Source: an uncultured Rhizobiaceae group bacterium (GTDB lineage: Bacteria > Pseudomonadota > Alphaproteobacteria > Rhizobiales > Rhizobiaceae). Taken from it: DNA of 8,097 nucleotides. How positions within the stretch are numbered: position 1 is the stretch's first letter; each line of letters begins with the position of its first letter. The stretch is from contig CALDZZ010000133.1 of NCBI GenBank assembly GCA_937944075.1, positions 1-8,097 of the forward strand. The letters run 5' to 3'. Of the stretch, positions 5,923 through 8,097 are shown piece after piece. The notes beneath the pieces are model-generated. The model did not search any database. It had not been told where the DNA came from and saw only the letters and a list, made by a program, of their open reading frames with translations. A program made the translations under genes and the position numbers.

Positions 5923-6774
5923 CTAGTTGGGTGCCATGACCTCGACATCCTTGTTAAAGCCAGAGCGTACATTGAAGTCCTGACTGTAAACTTTCTCATT
6001 GTGTTTTGCGATTGCGGTGTATTTTCCCTCTGAAAGAACCATGGCAGGAAACGTGCTGTTGCTTTCCTTAATGATTTCACCGCCATCCGTCAGAATGGAC
6101 CACGCCGTATCTGCAATCGCATCCCCACCAGTTGCCCTCACAAGCCTGAAGGAAACAATCGCCGCACGATGTTCGAGGTTGGCTTCTGTCAGTTTACCTG
6201 GCTGAACTCGCAAATCCGCTCTGACTGTCGCATTAAGTTTCCCAAAGGTCGAAACCACATGATAGGTGCCGACAGGCAGGGTTGTGATCTCCTGAGCTTT
6301 TATATTTCGCGCAATCAGTTTTCTGGAATTATTTTCATCCAGATTTGAGTCATAAACATTAAAACGCAACATGCGCTTGGGAATTCGTACGTTTCCGGTC
6401 GCAGTTGCATTGAGTTTCAGGCCACCGGCATTCAAATTGATTTCTTCTCGCACTGCCTCGGCGCCAATCGAGATTTTCTTGATAACTCCGGCATGTCCAT
6501 AGGAGGCATGAATGATGTATTCACCCGGTTCAATATCAAAGGCTTTTGAACCACCTGTTGAATATGCCAGTTCCTTAATATTGTCCGGGTTGGTGTTATC
6601 AAGTGGAAAAATACGCCACTCCAGACCGTCTCGAATAATAGGGCCGGTTTCACTGAGTTTTGCTTCAAGTAAAATGCGTTGGGTATTTTCCGGGGTTGCA
6701 GATTGTCCATTTGCAGAAACCGGAAACAGCGCGACGCTTGCCAGCAAACCAAGTGTTGTTAAAAAGTGCTTCAT
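5923..6774 (-). CDS. secreted protein with three beta-sandwich-like repeats, function unknown
   Basis: I do not recognise a named family for this 283-residue protein. Residues 1-23 are a signal peptide (MKHF, then a hydrophobic stretch to VSANG), so the mature chain is periplasmic or secreted. It holds three diverged repeats of about 60-80 residues, near 50-125, 134-212 and 222-281. Each starts with a strand such as LEWRIFPL, LRFNVYD or TAWSILTD, and has a central turn of the type IEPGEYIIHASYG, LPVGTYHVVSTFG or LSEGKYTAIAKHN. A strand follows, ending near a Gly (VQPGKL, VRSGFN). The GxY turn pattern resembles carboxypeptidase-regulatory-like or Ig-like sandwich domains and suggests a binding or structural role. 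The protein has no cysteines. It is the first gene of a minus-strand pair with the lyase. Its ATG has AGGGAGA at 6792-6786, with long (11-base) spacing. Confidence 0.75.
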   Translation of the reverse strand: MKHFLTTLGLLASVALFPVSANGQSATPENTQRILLEAKLSETGPIIRDGLEWRIFPLDNTNPDNIKELAYSTGGSKAFDIEPGEYIIHASYGHAGVIKKISIGAEAVREEINLNAGGLKLNATATGNVRIPKRMLRFNVYDSNLDENNSRKLIARNIKAQEITTLPVGTYHVVSTFGKLNATVRADLRVQPGKLTEANLEHRAAIVSFRLVRATGGDAIADTAWSILTDGGEIIKESNSTFPAMVLSEGKYTAIAKHNEKVYSQDFNVRSGFNKDVEVMAPN

Positions 6775-6899
6775 CTGAAAATGGTTCTCCCTGTCACTAA
6801 TGGAAAGCGCAATTTTTAAATCTTTTCAAGCCACGTAATTGATTTAGCTGTAAAATCGCTTACTTGGATGGTCACAATACAAAAAAAGAAAGCAATTTT
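6775..6899. promoter_or_regulatory. divergent intergenic region between repeat-protein and flavin reductase genes
   Basis: These 125 AT-rich bases separate two divergently read genes and must hold the promoter of the minus-strand pair and probably that of the flavin reductase. I see no pair of -35/-10 boxes good enough to name in either direction. A GATTT/AAATC inverted repeat (arms 6841-6845 and 6853-6857) lies near the middle and is the only candidate operator. The role is inferred from gene orientation. Confidence 0.45.
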
Positions 6900-7508
6900 A
6901 TGTTTTACACCCCTGATAATCGTGACCCCGTTTTGAAATATGATCCAATCAAGGCGATTGTTGCACCCAGACCGATCGGCTGGATTTCAACACTTTCTTC
7001 TGAAGGGGTGGCCAATCTGGCGCCTTACAGTTTTTTCAATGCAGTTGGCGGAATGCCGCCGATGTTGATGTTTGCGTCCGAGGGGTTCAAGGACAGTGCG
7101 CGAAATGCATCTGATACGGGCGAGTTTGTTTTCAACTACGCCAGTAGTGATCTGGCAGATGAAATGAACAATTCAAGCGCGAATGCGCCAGCGGGGGTAA
7201 GTGAGTTTGACCATTACAACATCGAAAAGGCTGAAAGCAAAATCATTGCGCCGCCGCGTGTAGCAAAGGCAAAGGCATCACTTGAATGCAAAGTTACAAG
7301 TGTTGTTGAAACAAATGATGTTGAGGGCAATTTGACCGGGGCAGTAATCATTATCGGGCAAGTGGTCGGCGTTCATATTGATGATGATGTATTGCGCGAT
7401 GGTCGATTTGAGGTATCCCTTGCCGATCCGATTAGCAGGCTGGGTTACATGGATTTTGGCCTCACAGACGGGTTGCACGAAAGACTGCGACCGGATTTCA
7501 AGGCTTGA
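6900..7508 (+). CDS. flavin reductase family protein (FMN-binding split barrel)
   Basis: The 202-residue product belongs to the flavin reductase-like split-barrel family, which binds FMN and in many members reduces it with NAD(P)H for a partner monooxygenase; others have unknown roles. The N-terminal block is diagnostic: KAIVAPRPIGWISTLS (18-33), then GVANLAPYSFFNAVGGMPPMLMFAS (36-60), where the PRPIGW and NLAPYSFFN stretches line the flavin site. FVFNYAS (77-82), the later ASLECKV and the VVGVHIDD strand complete the barrel. It is cytoplasmic, with no signal peptide. I chose ATG 6900 because family members begin with MFY at this point. A TTG at 6864 would add 12 polar residues unlike the family. 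The Shine-Dalgarno is weak (AAAGAAAG about 6 bases upstream). No monooxygenase is encoded beside it, so the electron acceptor is unknown. Confidence 0.88.
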   Translation: MFYTPDNRDPVLKYDPIKAIVAPRPIGWISTLSSEGVANLAPYSFFNAVGGMPPMLMFASEGFKDSARNASDTGEFVFNYASSDLADEMNNSSANAPAGVSEFDHYNIEKAESKIIAPPRVAKAKASLECKVTSVVETNDVEGNLTGAVIIIGQVVGVHIDDDVLRDGRFEVSLADPISRLGYMDFGLTDGLHERLRPDFKA

Positions 7509-7635
7509 TACAACTATTGGCTTGTCAGAAATCTTAACAAATAATTTTTTTTCATAGTGAACCGATCGTTAATTATTAGCGGCTAAAACTGACTTCAAGA
7601 GTAACGTCCTTTGTATATCGTGGGCTGGAGTTAGT

Positions 7636-8097
7636 ATGGTAATTGAGTATTTTTTGGAATGGGTTGAAACCGCTTCTGTAGCGAAGCGCACGGAAGCAGC
7701 AGCAGCGATGGCTCGTGCCTATTTGCGCAACGACATCTCGGCTGAAGAGCGCGAAGACGTTGAGGCAGCGCTTACAACCTTGTTGGAAGATCCTGCACCT
7801 TCTGTTCGTTTTGCAATGGCTGAAGCCTTTGGTGCACGCAAAAAAGCACCAAGGCATATTATATCAGCCTTGGCGTGTGATACGCTTGATGTTTCTATTA
7901 TTACGCTTTCACAATCCCCGGTTTTACATGATACAGAGCTTGTGGAGTTCGTTGAAACCTCTCAGATTGAAAACCAGATCGCAATCGCCTGCAGACCCTG
8001 GCTTAGTGCTTCTGTTGTCTATGCCCTTTGTAAACATGGCAACGATGAAGCCTGCACAGCCTTGTTGATGAACCCGGTTGCCGAGTTTTCACAAGAT
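7636..8097 (+). CDS. DUF2336 domain protein, N-terminal part (runs off the window)
   Basis: An open frame of 154 codons runs to the last base of the window without a stop. The start MVIEYFLEWVETASVAKR, then RTEAAAAMARAYL, AALTTLLEDPAPSVRFAMAEAFG, and further helical pairs read as HEAT-like repeats. They match the N-terminal part of alphaproteobacterial DUF2336 proteins, whose function is not established and which are usually about 350 residues or longer. Helix pairs repeat at about 30-40 residues, suggesting an alpha-solenoid that binds another protein. There is no signal peptide or membrane helix. The ATG has GGAG at 7627-7630 with 5 bases of spacing, a good start. A TATATC at 7614-7619 is too close to the Shine-Dalgarno and lacks a good -35 box, so I do not call it a promoter. 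The C-terminus is cut by the window edge. Confidence 0.85.
   Translation, partial: MVIEYFLEWVETASVAKRTEAAAAMARAYLRNDISAEEREDVEAALTTLLEDPAPSVRFAMAEAFGARKKAPRHIISALACDTLDVSIITLSQSPVLHDTELVEFVETSQIENQIAIACRPWLSASVVYALCKHGNDEACTALLMNPVAEFSQD

Noticed and set aside
6864..6899. TTG start adding 12 residues to the flavin reductase
   Set aside because: The added residues are polar and unlike the family, which begins at the MFY encoded from 6900.
7545..7552. Run of eight T after the flavin reductase gene as a terminator
   Set aside because: Only a feeble TTGT/ACAA pairing precedes it; there is no GC-rich stem.
7715..8068. Plus-strand 117-codon open frame at the right edge
   Set aside because: It is an alternate frame of the DUF2336 gene, which has the better Shine-Dalgarno and recognisable family sequence.

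Overview
The window looks like a chromosomal segment of an alphaproteobacterium, most likely Hyphomicrobiales (Rhizobiales). The base composition is moderate, in the mid-40s % GC by eye. The assignment rests on families that are typical of this group: a CyaC-type redox adenylate cyclase, a DUF1194 VWA protein, a DUF2336 protein and a malyl-CoA-lyase-type enzyme. I see no tRNA, rRNA, CRISPR array, transposase or integrase.

Layout. Bases 1-268 hold no intact gene. They contain a short but clear fragment of threonyl-tRNA synthetase (about 127-228, class II motif 3 region), cut off after 34 recognisable codons. A single-domain rhodanese follows (269-643), closed by a strong intrinsic-terminator hairpin (682-734). 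Only 29 bases after the T tract begins a 562-residue membrane adenylate cyclase (764-2452). It combines a six-helix, histidine-rich cytochrome-b-like anchor, a [2Fe-2S] ferredoxin domain and a class III cyclase domain, the architecture of the quinone-responsive CyaC. Next is an exported DUF1194/VWA protein (2546-3235), possibly made from a leaderless mRNA, then a GMC-family FAD alcohol/choline-type dehydrogenase (3315-4916).

The minus strand then carries a two-gene unit converging on the GMC gene. A secreted protein built from three beta-sandwich-like repeats (6774-5923) is followed after 26 bases by a malyl-CoA lyase/CoA ester lyase homologue (5896-4913). The stop codons of the lyase and GMC genes overlap. 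A 125-base divergent intergenic region (6775-6899) separates this unit from a flavin-reductase-like split-barrel protein (6900-7508). The window ends inside a DUF2336 HEAT-like protein (7636 to the right edge).

The genes do not form one obvious pathway. The best functional theme is redox: the cyclase probably reports quinone or redox state as cAMP, and GMC, flavin reductase and rhodanese are redox or sulfur enzymes. No direct link between them is shown by the sequence. The points most worth a second look are the thrS fragment, the redox cyclase and its cramped promoter/terminator arrangement, and the three-repeat secreted protein placed just upstream of the lyase.
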